From NCBI GenBank assembly GCA_010093605.1, contig MU004204.1, positions 208,105 to 272,104 of the forward strand: DNA of 64,000 nucleotides, read 5' to 3'. Positions 1 through 12,943 of the stretch are shown piece after piece. The notes beneath the pieces are model-generated. The model had not been told where the DNA came from, made no database searches, and saw nothing but the letters and a program-made list of their open reading frames with translations. The position numbers and the translations under genes are program-made. The stretch is from Lophium mytilinum (taxonomy: Eukaryota > Ascomycota > Dothideomycetes > Mytilinidiales > Mytilinidiaceae). Every line of letters begins with the position of its first letter. Within the stretch, counting starts at the first letter, position 1.

Positions 1-3000
1 GACTTGTATTTCTAGGCTAGAGACGTCGAGTCGCATCGGGGGAAGGCGCCACGGCAGAGGTGAGATGGGAAGAGAAGCAGACGAGAGGCGCCATATCCTA
101 CCTGCAAACATACCATGTCCATCTACTTGTATGGCCGGCCGAAGCGCCACGCGCCTGCTGCAGAGAGGACCTTCGTTTTGCATGCATAATACCCGCTACC
201 GGTCCCCAGGAAGCGTGAGAGGTGCGATTGCGGCATGAGCACAGGGACAAACAGCGGAAGGGAACGCGCCGGGTCCGACACAGCCCAGGTACTGCTCTGC
301 AAGACGGATCGCGTAATGCTGCTTGTTGCTCGCCTTGCCAATGATCTCCTCTGTGGGAGGCCGCTCAGGGGGGCGCGGAGAGGCACCGACGATGCATCGC
401 AGCGAGGGATGATGCTCGTCCGCCCGCCACTCCGCTGCGGGACTGGGGAAAAGCCCTGCCGTTTCTCGTGCACGCACCGTTTCTCATGGCGCCAGTCTCA
501 CATACTGGCGGCTGGCGGGGGTGGCAGCGGGGGCGCCGGGGAGAGGCTTCGAGCCATCGGGGCGTTTTGGTGAATGGAGGTGGGAGGAGACTAAGGGACG
601 TCGAGGAGGGATCGGGCCCACAAAGCCTAGCAAGCAGTATGCACCCATGCTTCACCTCCTAGCGGGCTCGGCAGCACTAGGACTCCCTAGCAGCTGCCAT
701 TCCATTGTTCCGACCTTCAAGTACAATGCTGCCTCACACGAGGAGCGTCCGTATTCCAGTCGAGCTGGCGGCATGCCGTTACGAACTTTATCTATAGGAT
801 CGCCCGTTCGTAGGACCATGCTCCTGCACTCTCGCCTGTTGAAGTGGTCTAGCGTAGACAGACACGAGGAAGGAATTGGTGATCAACGCCCCCAGAAGGT
901 CGGGGTGCTGCTCGTCGCCTTCAGCAGCCGACGCTGGCGGGCCGGTCCCGTTGTCAGTGAAAACTGACGGCGCTAAGCAGGAGGCAAGGTGCATAACACG
1001 GCGACGAGAATTAGCGGCAGCTCTCTCTTCGTCTAACTGCATCTCACAGGCTCAACATCTCAACTCCTATTGCTCCGAGTACACTGCAAGACGTTGACCC
1101 CCGTCACTGACGATCTGTTCCCATGTGTCTCATACGCCTGGACCCCCAACCGAATCTAGCAGTAGGCTTACCCCAAAACGCCGCCTGTGAGGCCATGCGA
1201 GCCGTTGGCGATGTCTGACCAACGACATCTGAGGTCGTCAGCAGGCGAATGGTGATGGACCATGCATATGTCCCTGGCTATTGTCACACAGCGCTGCCGA
1301 TTATACCGCCAGACTACTCCGTCTTCATACCGGCGTCGTTTGACCTCCTGGTCTCGGTCGCAATCGCCAAGCTGGACAAACTCAACTGACGCAAGGCTTG
1401 ACCTTTTTGGAAGCCGTCTGGGGAACCTTGGACGCCCCTAGTGTCTGCACTCGTGGCTCCCATGTTACTGTGGGCAGAACACTGCTCACCGACAGAAGCC
1501 GCACTGCATAGGGCGTAATTCTCGAACGCTACCTACAGTACGTGCACAGTTCAGTCTTACTCATGTCTAATCCTAGCGAGATTTGGATCTGCTCTGCACC
1601 CGCTTTCTACGGGACAGTGCATCGCGGTACCTGTGCACGTTTTGGGTGTCGTCAGTACCACAGCCCTGTAGGGCCAGCAAGAAGGTAGTGATTAGCGGTG
1701 CGAATCTCTTACCCCAAGCCCACCACGCTTCTTTTTCTGCACTTGTTCTTCTCGCAAGACCCCCAAGTATTGATATGTCCTTGACCACCTGATGCCACCG
1801 AGCTCGACAACGCATCAGAAGCTCTTGATCACGCAGAACAAAGTTAACGCCAATCAGTCAACCGATGTCTATCTAACAGCTCGCCCAAACGCTATCGCTG
1901 TATGGCTAGACCGCCGTATCTCGGCATGCCGCCATGAAACACCACGTGGGAGCGGCAGATCCCTTGGTCATGGCTTAACTGACTCGCAGCAGTAGCGTCA
2001 GTGCTCGCAAAAGTACCTCTGTTTCGAGCTCGCGTCTTAAACTCAGGAGCGTAGGAGCTCTAGATCTATTGGATTAGCAGTTTGACAGCGCGACAATTTT
2101 TCGGTATTGTGACTTGCAGATTCTGCGAACCTCCTGAGCGGCACGTTCCAGACACTCGCCGCATCGAGCAATCTAGCGAACCATGGCGGCCACCACATGC
2201 TGGAAAAGTCTTACGGACCCCAACCTCCGCATTTTCTCCACATGGCACGCGCCATACGTCCCTTGCTTAGACCACTTGGCAACCAGTAACGAGTGGCATA
2301 ATCACGAAAACCTAGGCAGTAACTAGAAATACCAAAATGATCCCTGAAAGGAATTGGCCAGTCAAATTTCTCCCTCTTGTGTTGAAGAAAGCGGCAAGAC
2401 CGGAGAGCTACACTGAGTTTGGTGTCTGCGCGCCAGAACCATGGGAAATACCCCGTAGCGCTATCCATCCTCTATCCAGGTCTTCAGGCCTCCTCCAGGG
2501 GCACGAGCCTTCACCAGTCCTGGGACGCACGCTAGCCCCTGGGCCCCCCAGTGCTTATACCTCGGTTAGGGGGCTACTCTACGGTAGGCTTTGCTCGGCG
2601 ATGATGCCAGCTTGAAGATCAACTAGACCGAGCGCGAGAGGGAACATCCTTCCGCCTTGGGAGAAGTAAGCTGTTACACTTGGAGGCAGAATGTAGCATG
2701 AATCATTAACCCTTTGTAACAACAATTCGAGCTTTCAGGGCTTGTCACGTCCGCTTCTGTGTATATCTCCTTGCCTCTGTCAAATCAAAGGTCCCTCAAC
2801 ATCAGATGGACGATCGTCACTCCCAGAGTCAGTAATCTTGTAAGTCAGGCTACCTCAGGCATCGGGGGTGACGCGCACGTAAACCAAACTTTGCTCGATA
2901 GTTTGAAGTCCCTGTCATTGTATTACAATAGTAGAAGCAGTGGTAGAATCTTCTGCAGTGATTTGCGGAGGTGCGCTGTAGTTTGCAACAACTTTGCTCG

Positions 3001-4200
3001 CCATTGGGTTTGAACATGACTCTTCATTCACCAATCTCCCTCTAGATCTTTCGGTCAGTATTCATAAAATCAAGGGATACACTGAGCTTACGGTATTGGG
3101 CCATGCACTCCGGACTGTGCCTCGCGCTTGAAACAACACCCTGATGCATGTAAGTGAGCTCTTTTCGCTTAAGTTAGCTCTCTTATTTCTCTTTTTTATC
3201 GTAAGAAGTGCTTCCTTCATAGAAATAGAATGGATTTTATACCTTCCTCGGGCTTTACAGCTATCCACTCAGGCAACTATCATGCGTCACAAAAGTTGCT
3301 AATTTTCCTGTCGATCGGTACAATACTTGTGATTCTGTCTGCTGTAGAGCGTCGAAAAGATCTGGAAAGATAAACATAGTTTGATTTCACTGTCCAGACA
3401 TTTCAAGGTGACAACGGTGGGGTCGCCGCAATCTTTTCCAACCTACGACGTCGGTCTAAATCTAGTACCAGCTCGCTATCCTCTTCTTGAATACTACCAA
3501 TACTACAACATCCATACACTCCCAGCACCTCGAACACTCAAACCAACCCTCTCATTATCTATCCGACCTTCAGCACCCTTCATCCACCTCCTAGCAACTA
3601 TCTTCGGATGCTTTGCCGAGTCCGTCCATCACGTGAGACGACCCCACTTCGCCCTACTAATCATCCTCCAACCTCCAACCTATCTTTCTAGCAGCCAACT
3701 CGAGCAATTATAGATGATGACTACCTTGCACCAGATTCCGTGATGGCTGACTACCCCGGTCCCTCGTCATCACTAATCGCCCAATCCATGCACCACAATT
3801 ACTAACCCTGCCTCAGCGGGGCTGAAGAACGAATCAAGGACGGGGTATTTGATAGTAGGGCTTGATGGCGTAACTACGAATGGCAGTACGCCATAAGCGA
3901 ACTGATGGTGGGGGATGGTACTACGACTGGCGAGGGAGCTTTGGGCGTTGGAAATGTATCTAAGTGGGGGAGGGGCTTTGTTTAGGCCTGGGCCGGGGGT
4001 GTTGAGAGCGACGGATTTGGAATTGGGGAGCTACCTGGAGGGATAAATAGGTTTGAATGATAAGCTCTCGCAGTATCGACTTCGTTTTTCTCAGCTCCTC
4101 CAAAATTTTTCTTGACAAACGTGCTTCTATCTGTTGTTCAAGCTTCAGCTTTAGTTCCTAATACTCAGCAACCACCACTCAAACCTACAACTCCGCAACT
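1..4200. other. Gene-free interval upstream of the catalase
   Basis: No frame on either strand shows a long ORF, a recognisable domain, or a chain of exons with good splice sites. The first ~2.6 kb is fairly GC-balanced and the part from ~2.7 to 3.7 kb is more AT-rich. A TATA-like box (ataaata) near 4042-4049 lies about 155 bp before the catalase start and probably belongs to its promoter. The rest may be intergenic or long-decayed sequence. I cannot tell which. Confidence 0.5.
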
Positions 4201-5255
4201 ATGCCTCTCCCCACCGACGAAACAATCGTCGAAACAGCCACCGGCCTCGTCAAGACACTCCAAGCAGCAGCAGGCGAACCACACCCAGGCTACCGTCCAG
4301 GTAAGCCACCCCCCAAGCCTCCCTCACCACCGACCTCCCCCTGCCCAAACCTCACCACCAACCTCCCTCTAACCCCCCTCCAGCCCACGCAAAAGGCCTC
4401 CTCCTAACCGGCCTCTTCACACCCTCCCCCACCGCCTCAACCCTCACAACCGCGCCGCACTTCTCCTCCCCCTCCAAAACCACCCCCCTCACCATCCGCC
4501 TCTCCTCCTCCACGGGCATCCCCACCATCCCCGACACCGACCCCTCCGCCAACCCGCGCGGCATCGCCCTCCGCTTCCACCTCGCAACCCACCCCCACCG
4601 CATCCACACCGACGTCATCGCACACAGCACCCCCTTCTTCCCCACGCGCACCGGCGCCGACTTCCTCGCCTTCCTGCGCGCCGCCGGCGCCTCCGCCGGC
4701 GTCGAGACGCACCCCACCCCCGTCGAAGCCTGGCTAGGCGAGCACCCCACCGCGGTCGCGTTCCTGCAGGCGCCGAAGCCGTTCCCCGCGAGCTTCGCGA
4801 CCGAGACGTATTTCGGAGTGTCGGCGCTGAAGTTTGTGGATGCGGCGGGGAAGGGGAGGTTTTTTAGGTATAGAGTGCTGCCTGTGGCGGGGCAGAAGGA
4901 TTTGGATGAGGAGGGGGTGAAGAAGGAGTCTGGGGAATATTTGTATGAGGAGATTAAGAAGAGGGTTGGGGGTGGAGGGGAGCCGGTGGAGTTTAAGCTG
5001 GTGGCGCAGTTGGCGGAGGAGGGGGATGTGGTGAATGACGCGACGGTGCATTGGCCTGAGAGTAGGGAGGTGGTGGAGCTGGGGACGGTCAAGGTGGAGG
5101 GGTTGGTGGAGGAGGGGAAGCAGGTGGAGGAGCAGAAGACAATTATTTTTGATCCGATCCCGAGGGTTGAGGGGATTGAGGCTAGTGATGACCCGTTGTT
5201 GGAGATGCGAGCGGCAGTGTATTTGATTTCTGGAAGGGAGAGGAGGAAGGCGTAG
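4201..5255 (+). CDS. Small SrpA-type heme catalase-like protein
   Basis: The model is join(4201..4300,4384..5255), 323 aa, with an 83-bp GTAAG...CAG intron that splits the codon for Ala34. It is a catalase-fold protein of the short SrpA (mini-catalase) class, which uses heme to consume peroxides; full catalases are about 480 residues or more. Visible support includes HAKG at 35-38, matching the distal-His region of catalases, then a GLFTPSP segment, an ANPRGIALRFH block, a TDVIAHSTPFFPTRTG block and the FRYRVLP block that follows the ETYFG region. The joined length is an exact multiple of three and the start has no in-frame competitor. No signal peptide or peroxisomal tripeptide is evident. 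Peroxide turnover is inferred from the family; some SrpA-like proteins are peroxidases or have no tested activity. Confidence 0.88.
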
Positions 5256-5771
5256 GGAGGATAGGGCGGGGATGTGGTGGAACAGAGACATTTCTTTTGG
5301 CAATTGAGTTTGTGATGGCAGAGGTCTTGATTCGCTTTTATGCTGGTACTAAAACACTTTGAAGGGGCCTGATGCTCGTGATATCCCACTGCACACTAGT
5401 AGAAAGGAAAACATGGCTTGGCTCTTCCTTGTGATTGTCCACTTGCTCCTGAGGAACTTGTCAGATGAACAGGCCTTGAAATCTTTCCCCCACGTAGTTC
5501 GCCGGAAGAGCATCATAGAAGAGAAGAACAGAAAAGAAAAGTGAAAGAAACATGCCATCAGATGCCACTGAAACCCAGAGCAAAAAGGAAAAGAAGGCAT
5601 GATCTGACATGCTGTGCCCATAACACCCCATATGCACAGGCTGATCGACAGAAATATTTCTGTCAACTCGCAACCATTGATTAGCATCACAAAGATCAGA
5701 AGCAGGCTATGCTTGCTCGCATCGCTGAAAAGAATCCAGACGCCGCCACGACCAGGAACGCTAAACAGAGC

Positions 5772-6673
5772 CTAAGGGGAAGGGGAGGGAGGGGGCTGGT
5801 CCTGCTTCTCCATTTCCTCCCTAATGCCATCTCTCACAAGAGTAGTCCAGTCGTACCAGAGATTGCCGGCCTGGAGCTGTGCTCGAGTCAGGCTCCTGAA
5901 TTCGGCCATGGTCGTGATTTCGCGGGGTGCCGGAGGAGGGACCGGGAGCACGTGGTGAGGACGCGGTGCTCTTGGTTGAGGACCATAGGGTTCAGCAAGG
6001 AAAGGATGGAGATTGTGAACAGCCGCTTGTCCACTGCCCGTGGTTTGAACAGCTGCTTGTCCACTGCCTGTGGTTTGAACAGCTGCTTGTCCACTGCATG
6101 TGGCTTGAGTAGCCGCTTTTCCACTGCCGGTGGCTTGACGAGCCGCTTGTCTCTTCCCGGTGAAAGTAGGGGGCGGGATCGTCCACTCGACCACAGGGAC
6201 TTGCGTTCCGTCTGGATCGTCTATCTCGAGTTGAGCTAAAGCATTCATTAGGTCGCGGATGGCGTCGAGTGTGGCCTGAAGGTCTTCGTCGTGAATATCC
6301 GCGGGGTCATCATCGTCGTTGCCAGCCGTATCATCGTCTTTGCCAGAATTGTCGGACTTGTCAGACTTGTCGTCCTTGCCAGACTTCTCGTCCTTGCCAG
6401 ACTTCTCGTCCTTGCCGGAATTATCGTCGCTTCCATTCGGGGGTTCCTTAGGATCATCGCCCTCGTTGGCGTCGTTCTGTTGCGGGGGATCGCTTGGTGC
6501 ATCCGCATCGTTCCCGTCCTTTTCCGGTGGAGGATCGCTGGGCTCATCGCCATTGTCGGTGTCGTCGTTCTCGGCAGTCTCGGTGGGTGCAGCGTCACCG
6601 CTGTCTTGTGGAGCTTCAACGGGTGAAGCTTCGTCGTCGTCGGTAAGCTCTGTGTTACGGGTAAAATCACGAA
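5772..6673 (-). CDS. Acidic repeat ORF without its own ATG, just downstream of the PHO85 gene
   Basis: This minus-strand frame is open from about 6713 to the stop at 5772. It encodes a strongly acidic, proline-containing region with GKDEKS-type repeats, a stretch of roughly 9-11-residue repeats (QAAVQTTGSG type) and a charged tail containing REEMEKQ. The first in-frame ATG is at 6248, after the whole acidic half, so the ORF is unlikely to be a simple one-exon gene. A good acceptor (ACTGAT branch point, pyrimidine tract, TAG) precedes 6673. A possible donor GTAGTC at 6785 inside the last kinase exon has matching phase, so this could be an alternative 3' exon of the kinase. A separate gene starting at 6248 (about 158 aa) is the other option. 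No known domain was recognised. Confidence 0.45.
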
Positions 6674-6747
6674 CTACAAAAAGAAAAGAATCAGTACAAC
6701 GCCAGCAGGACAAAGATAATTATGTTGTGTATGGTAACTCAGGGAGC

Positions 6748-7774
6748 TTAATAAGCCCCTTGAGTCCCTTGGAACACGCGACTACCTTCAACCTGTTGAC
6801 CCTGCGACTGAGCGGCAGCCAAGGCGACCTGTTGGCGCATGGGAAGATCGTTGAACCACGGGTGGTTGAGCGCGGACTGCGCAGAGGTCCTCATCTCCGG
6901 GCGGAGCTGCAGCATTTGATTGAGCAAGGACAGGCCGAGCTGGTCAATCTGCGGCAGGATCATCCGAAGATCCTGGGTGGCGTACACATGGAAGTTGGGC
7001 TTGTACTCTTGGTACTGGGAAATGCCCGGCCAGGAACGCTCGGAAGGAGTGCCCATCAGGCGGAAGATCTTCTGCAACTGATCCTCGTTGGTGGTGCCGG
7101 GGAACAGAGGACGGCCAGTGTACATCTCCGCCATGATGCAGCCAGCGGACCAAATATCTATACTCGTATTGTAAGTCCTACTGCCCAATAGAACATCTGG
7201 AGCACGATACCACAGTGTGACAACTTCATTGGAGAAGGTGTTCACTGGGATACCGAAGGCACGGGCGAGGCCGAAGTCCGCAAGCTTGAGCTGACCTTTC
7301 ACATTGATCAGCAAGTTCTGCGGCTTTAAGTCGCGATGAAGAACTCGATTCTCGTGACAAAAGGCGATGCCCTGCAGCAGCTGGAACATGAAGGACTTGA
7401 TCGTCGGCGGGTCGAGTTGGCCGCGGTCGCCTCTAGAGTCCATATATTTCTTTAGGTCCTTATCCATGTACTCAAAGACGAGCATGAGCTTGTTCTCGGT
7501 GTGAATGACATCGTATAGGGAGACGATGTTAACGTGCTTGAGCTCCTTCATCAGCGAGATCTCGCGGATCGCGGTGGACGGTGTGCCTTCTTCAGAGTCG
7601 AGGTGAATCTCCTTGAGGGCGACGAACTCGCCGGTCTGGCGGTTGCGACCTTTGAAGACCTAGACAGTTAGTATGTAGATCAATCATGCGGGTCAAGGAG
7701 CTCACTGTAGCGTAGGTGCCTTCACCGAGCTTCTCAAGCTGCTGGAACGAGCTTGGATGCTTGCGGTTGTCCAT
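6748..7774 (-). CDS. PHO85: PHO85-type cyclin-dependent kinase
   Basis: The model is complement(join(6748..7659,7706..7774)), 326 aa, with a 46-bp intron after residue 23. It is a Ser/Thr kinase of the Pho85/Cdk5 group, which pairs with Pcl-type cyclins and acts in phosphate sensing, nutrient signalling and cell-cycle control. Visible motifs are the G-loop GEGTYATV (17-24), Lys39, an exact PSTAIRE helix (50-56), HRDLKPQN with Asp133, DFG with Asp151, and the [10 protein letters not shown] activation-segment end. The start is the ATG just before DNRKHPSSF; the longer upstream reading is 5' leader. Length is normal for the family. An acidic ORF lies 34-75 bp downstream on the same strand and may be joined by alternative splicing. 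Confidence 0.95.
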
Positions 7775-9530
7775 CGTGATCTGCTGGCCTCCGCCGAGAT
7801 TTCTGACCGAAATAGACGAGTCGGTTCGCGCGTTCAGCGAGAGCGTGCCTACGTGTGTCGGCTGGAGTGTCCCTGGAGGCGGGCGAGAGGTGTACTTGGG
7901 ATCCCAGAGGATGGCGCTGGCGGTGGTGAGTTGGTTGGCGATGGCCAGAGGTGATGGCGGGGCTGTGTTGGAGCGCGAGGCCGGCGGCCGTGCGGCTGGT
8001 TGGGCCGTTTTGACGTGCGTGGAGGGAAATGTGGGCCGGCTCGTCCCGCTGCCTACGACTGTCGAAGAGGATGTAGAGGAGAAGGAGGACGGAGGGCAAG
8101 GCAGGCCGCACGAAGTATTTATCTCGCCTACGGGTTGAAGGTGAGGAGGAAGGTGCAGGAGAGTGTGACGGGCTTTGGTTGGCTGTCGAGTGACTCTTTC
8201 TCCTCCATGCCCCGTGCGCAGGCGTCTGGCCGGGCGGCTCTCTGGCGCCTGACATCGTGTCGCCGCTATTTGAGACCCACTACGCGCTCTGCCAGCGTGC
8301 GTGCAGGGCAAAGCATTGCAGCGGCAGGCTTCTATGGCCTTTTATAATATGAGGCGCTGCACAATTGTCCAGTGACGGGCGCGTCTGTCAGGCCAACATA
8401 TGTATTGTGTTACGGCCACATGTGGCCTAATGTTTCCCTGGACTATTTTTACGCGTTTCCCAGTCGCGACGGCCACGGACAGGACAACAGAAAGTCGCAG
8501 AAGCTCTAGTCTGGCTTTGAACGCGAATTCTGATGTTCTCCGGGCCCCTGAACGCGCACTGCTACCGTATACTATCACTGGATGCTCTGCCCATACTCAA
8601 TGGCCTCCTGCGCCTAGTTGTGCCTCTGCAGGACCCCTCCATGACTGCTCCCGAGGCTTCATGGAAAGGTACGCCCGCGGTGTGCCCGGTAACCCCTCGC
8701 GCCCCTCATCTGTCCGCCGATCCCTGGATAGTACCGCGGGTCAGGACAAGTGTGACCCAGTTATCCGGCCCTATGCCTCAGCTGGCCCTGGGGTCTATAA
8801 AGCTTGATTTCGTCCCTGGATGTGCCTCTTGCATTGGGGCGCGTGGTGGAGTGGGCGGCGGGATGCCGAAGTCTGCAGCTTCGCTCTATCAAATCGCGAA
8901 GCCGGGAGTGCAGCACATGGCAGCGTGTAAAAAGGACGGGTACATGGAGCCAAGATTGACTTGTAGAGAGCATCTAAATCTAAACGCCTTCGTTGCTGCT
9001 CGTTCTTCAGGTCTGCCGCTGTCTACTGAGAGCGCGGCGCCAACAGCCAAAGCCAGAACAGGCATGGGAGACACTGAATTTAATTATTGCTCCTAGTGGT
9101 TCGTATTGCGAATAGACATTCTCTCGTCATTCAGGAGCCTTTCATCGTGGGTTACGCTGCAAGGTAGCTCTTGTATGGCATGCATAATACCAAATACTTG
9201 CGCAGTGGAACGCAGCAGCCTTTTTGTCCCCATTGGCCGCATTCCTAGTAGTTAGTATTCTAGTAGAGATGCCTTAGAGCTCCTTATCACGCCTCCGGGC
9301 TTTGTACTGGGCATTTATTATGCTACCTGGCTGCTATAGAGGTTTAGGAGAGTGGGGCAGTTCTGCCGAAGCGCGGGGCTCGTGGAGCTGTGTTGAAAAC
9401 CACGAGGACTGACAGCTCTGCCCGCAGCTCCTCCATCACCTTGTCCTCATCGCTCTCCTTCAGATCGTCATCTTGCAGCTGAAGAACCGCTATGCGAGCA
9501 CCTTTGGGTGTTAGCTCAAAACATTTTCCT
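7775..9530. other. Interval between divergent PHO85 and WD40 genes
   Basis: This holds the 5' leader and promoter of the kinase on its left side. Small ORFs here have no family resemblance. A minus-strand frame at 9344-9571 reads like a degraded coding fragment rich in Leu, Glu and Asp, extending into the duplicated block at 9531-9840. It has no complete gene structure. No RNA gene is visible. Confidence 0.4.
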
Positions 9531-9840
9531 TTGCTACTGGACTGAAGCTCTCCTCGAGAATCTGCGCCCAAGATCGTACCGCGTCGACGCGACCTTTGGC
9601 AGCTTGAAGCTTCGCATCCGCGTCCCTAGAGCTCCACGCACCTACATTGCATCTTCGGCTATCTCTCTCGGCCTCTCACACTCCTCCGCTGTCCAGTACA
9701 TCACCAACCTCATTGTGTGCTGCTAGACCGAAGCTCTCCTCGAAACCTGCACCCAAGATCGTACTGCGACGACGCGACCTTTGACGGCTAGGAGCTTCCC
9801 ATCCGCGTCCCTAGAGCTCCACGCACCTACACTGCATCCC
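9531..9840. repeat. Direct duplication (~120 bp, spaced ~186 bp) upstream of the WD40 gene
   Basis: Two similar copies lie at about 9532-9656 and 9719-9840. Both contain gaagctctcctcga, then caagatcgtac, cgcgaccttt and a closely matching block ending in ctagagctccacgcacctac. The offset is 185-186 bp with scattered substitutions. The second copy ends about 20 bp before the WD40 start codon, so it forms the leader or proximal promoter of that gene. On the minus strand the left copy reads partly as protein-like sequence, so the unit may derive from an old coding fragment. Confidence 0.8.
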
Positions 9841-9859
9841 TTCCCTGTTGCCGCTCACA

Positions 9860-12800
9860 ATGGCGCAACCACACCTTGTTGACCGCCTCCTCCGACGAGA
9901 GCTAGGCGATGATCGATTCTCGCGATACTCGAGCGTCCAAGGCCTCTACGGGGACCGGAGATGGATTAGCGAGCTTGATATCGTCAACAAGTTACGAGGA
10001 CACACGGGCTGCGTTAATGCTCTCAGGTACGCCCGGCTGCAACGCTATATATATACTTTTGCTAACTCAGTTTGCCAGTTGGTCCCGATCAGGAGAATTC
10101 CTTGCGTCCGGATCCGACGACACCACAGTTATCCTCCATAGATACTCTCCCACGGAGTCCCTCCAGTTCGAAGAAGTCGGTAGCATCTTCACTGGCCATA
10201 CACAGAACATCTTCTCCGTCAAATTTATGCCGCACTCCAATGATAGAACCATAATTACGGCTGCTCGTGATAGTCAGGTTCGCATATTTGACGTGGAATA
10301 CTCTGGAAGGACGAGCGCTACCGTTACACCATCGTCAAGTAGCTATCATTCAGTGGGGTTTGGCTCCTGGAGCATGACTGCAGGCGATGAAGATACCAAC
10401 GTCAAAGTCTTTCGGTCCCATTCAGAGAGCGTCAAGCGAATCGTCACCGAAGGGTCGCCATTCTACTTCTTGACATGTTCAGAAGATGGTGACGTGCGGC
10501 AATGGGATATCCGCCTACCATCCACAGCATATCCATCGACCTCTGACTCCGGGAGTGCCCCACCGCCCCTTATCTCCTACAAGAGACAGGGCATACAACT
10601 GAATACAATTTCATGCTCTCCAAGCCAACCCCATTACATCGCACTTGGCGGGGACCATCTGCATTGCTTCTTGCACGACCGCCGATTTCTTGGACGCAAT
10701 ATTCCTGCAGAGCAAGGGGCGCCAGGTTCCTCAAGTAGTGTCCAGGGTAGACGTTATGGGGAAGAGGTCAGCAAAGCCACAAACTGTGTGGTGAGGTTCG
10801 CCCCAGGCGGCCGGCGTCGAATGAAGAGCAGCGACAACAGGCAGATTACAGCATGCAAGATCAGCGACGCTTACCCGAACGAGTTGATAGTCTCATGGAC
10901 TGGGAATTCCATTTACAGTTTCGACATCATCCGGGGCCTTCCTCAAACCCAAGATCGGCATGGTTCGAGAGAGTCGAAGCACGGAAAGCGAAAGCGGCAA
11001 CAAGCCGGCTCGTTTGACTCTTACGATGGCCTAGAGCAGGCTACAGCTCGCCTTCGAACCGAAAGCACACACTCAGATTCGGACGAAGACATCGCTCTGA
11101 GAGTACAGAATGGCGGTAGCCAGCACGAGGATGACCCGATCGAAGCAGACACCGAGATTGACGTTACAAAGAACCAGCGCGCTCATCAGATAGCGGCCGA
11201 GCTTGTCAATATTCGCAACAAGATGTTCTTGCTTGAGCACCCTGCCTCAGCCATCGACCTCACACGCCGAGAGCACATCTTCTCTTCCGTTGTACAGTCG
11301 TGCGCTCGAATAATTCCAATCGTGGATGCCGCCATTACCTCATGGCAGCATCCTGATTCGCCAACTACCTCACAGATCGCTCAGCGGAATGGCCAGGCCG
11401 CAGCTCGTCGATTTCTCCAAGCGACAGGTCTTCTCGCCCGTGTCCTCGGTGGAAAGCTGTCGGTAACTGGAGAGCTTGAAGACGAGAACCACAACGCACG
11501 CACAATTCAGCAGTACTACACTGTGATCGGACCTACCGCTACAGAGGAAGACAGCTGCCTCCTTCAGAACGAGCGGACCATTTCCACCCGCGCACAGTTC
11601 TGCTACGATTTCCTAAAGGCTATTTGCTTATGGCTCGACAGCGGCCTTGGGGCACTACTCCATGGCTTTTCGACGTCAGCCGGTCGTGGCAAACGCTTTC
11701 CAGTGCGACGGAACGCGAGCATGACCGCGGTAGAGGCCGCACTCATCCCTTATCTCGAACGTCTCGCCTCAGACAGACCGATTATGGACGTTGACAAGTC
11801 TAAGTTCCATGTTCAGGAAAGTCGAGTCCTCTTCGAAACGGAGAAGGATGCAGTTGCCGCATTTGCAAAGGCGGTATTGATTCCATTCGCAGATTTGGTC
11901 AGCGATGAGCCTGGATCCTCCTCACAGAGTGGCGAAAACGAGACCCAAGCCCGTCGGACAGCTTTGGAGTTTTGGGCATTCAAAGTCGGACGCGGTGTCC
12001 TAATGAGTGCAGCCAGACTGGAACCAGAGGCGACTTTCCTAGACCACTCGTTCACCAAGAAAGTGTTTGGTGGAACTGGACCTCCGAGTGCGCAGGTTGA
12101 CGACGCGGAGAGAGACTTCTTGTCACGACACGAGGACATCGACGACTCGATACCTAGCGATAGTGACGATGAGGACACAGAGCCAGAAGACGACGACTAC
12201 GGCGATTATTCGGACGAAGAGGAGGAAGAACGATACGCGAGCATCTACGAGCAGCACAGGAACCGCAGATACGTAGACGAGCACACGCCATGCCATAGTC
12301 AAAACCGCACGTATACGGGCCACATCAACGTGAAAACGATCAAAGACGTCAACTTCTTCGGACGCAACGACGAGTACGTCGTCTCGGGCAGCGACTGCGG
12401 AAACTTGTTCATATGGGACAAGAAGACCACACGCATCGTAAACATTCTGGATGCGGACAACGACGTCGCCAATGTTCCAGCAGGTGTGGCATTCTTCTCT
12501 TATAAACCAGAGTTTGTCCAAGTTGCAGGTATCGTATCTGCAAGACTTCCTTCTTTTGTAACAACTTCTGCTAACACTGACCCCTAATAGCGCACCCATA
12601 CGAACCCATGCTGGCGATTTCGGGCATTGATCACACCATAAAGATCTTTTCCGCGGACGCAAAGGCCAGACAAAACGCACGCGATGGCGTCGCAATCAGC
12701 CACCCACCACGCCGCCCCCACGCGCCGCCACTGCCCCCTCGCGCCCCAAGAAGCACCTGGAGCGACGAAGAAGAGGAGGAGATTGCGCGTAATGGCCTCA

Positions 12801-12943
12801 AAAGCCGCAAGAGGCTGCACGAGGAGTACACAATAACGGCAAAAAACGCCCAAGCGGCGTCCGCGGCGGAACACGAGCCGCGCCTCGAAGTACGTCCGGG
12901 TTCTTTCTTTGTGAATGGGTTCCAAGTGCCGCCCTATAGTTAG
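9860..12943 (+). CDS. WD40-repeat protein, likely DDB1-CUL4 associated factor type
   Basis: The model is join(9860..10026,10079..12528,12591..12943), 989 aa, with introns of 52 and 62 bp that both have a GCTAAC branch point. Exon sizes sum to a multiple of three. WD40 blades are visible at both ends: near residues 45-190 (GHTGCVNALSWS, SGSDDTTVILH, GHTQNIFSVKF, DGDVRQWD) and near 820-915 (GHINVKTIKDVNFFG, SGSDCGNLFIWDK, then ISGIDHTIKIF). The long middle is charged and acidic, with a DDEDTEPEDDD run near 760. This split-propeller layout with the phrase SGIDHTIKIF resembles DCAF8/WDTC1-like substrate receptors of CUL4 ubiquitin ligases. That role is inferred from resemblance. The start is ATG 9860 in CTCACAATGG, the first suitable Met. 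Confidence 0.87.

Noticed and set aside
4352-5389. 345-codon ORF antisense to the catalase gene
   Set aside because: It mirrors the codon bias of the catalase exon, has no domain, and the plus strand matches a known family through the whole span.
6319-7191. 290-codon plus-strand ORF rich in SLPDFSS repeats
   Set aside because: It is the reverse reading of the acidic repeat ORF and the kinase exon; the minus strand carries clear kinase motifs.
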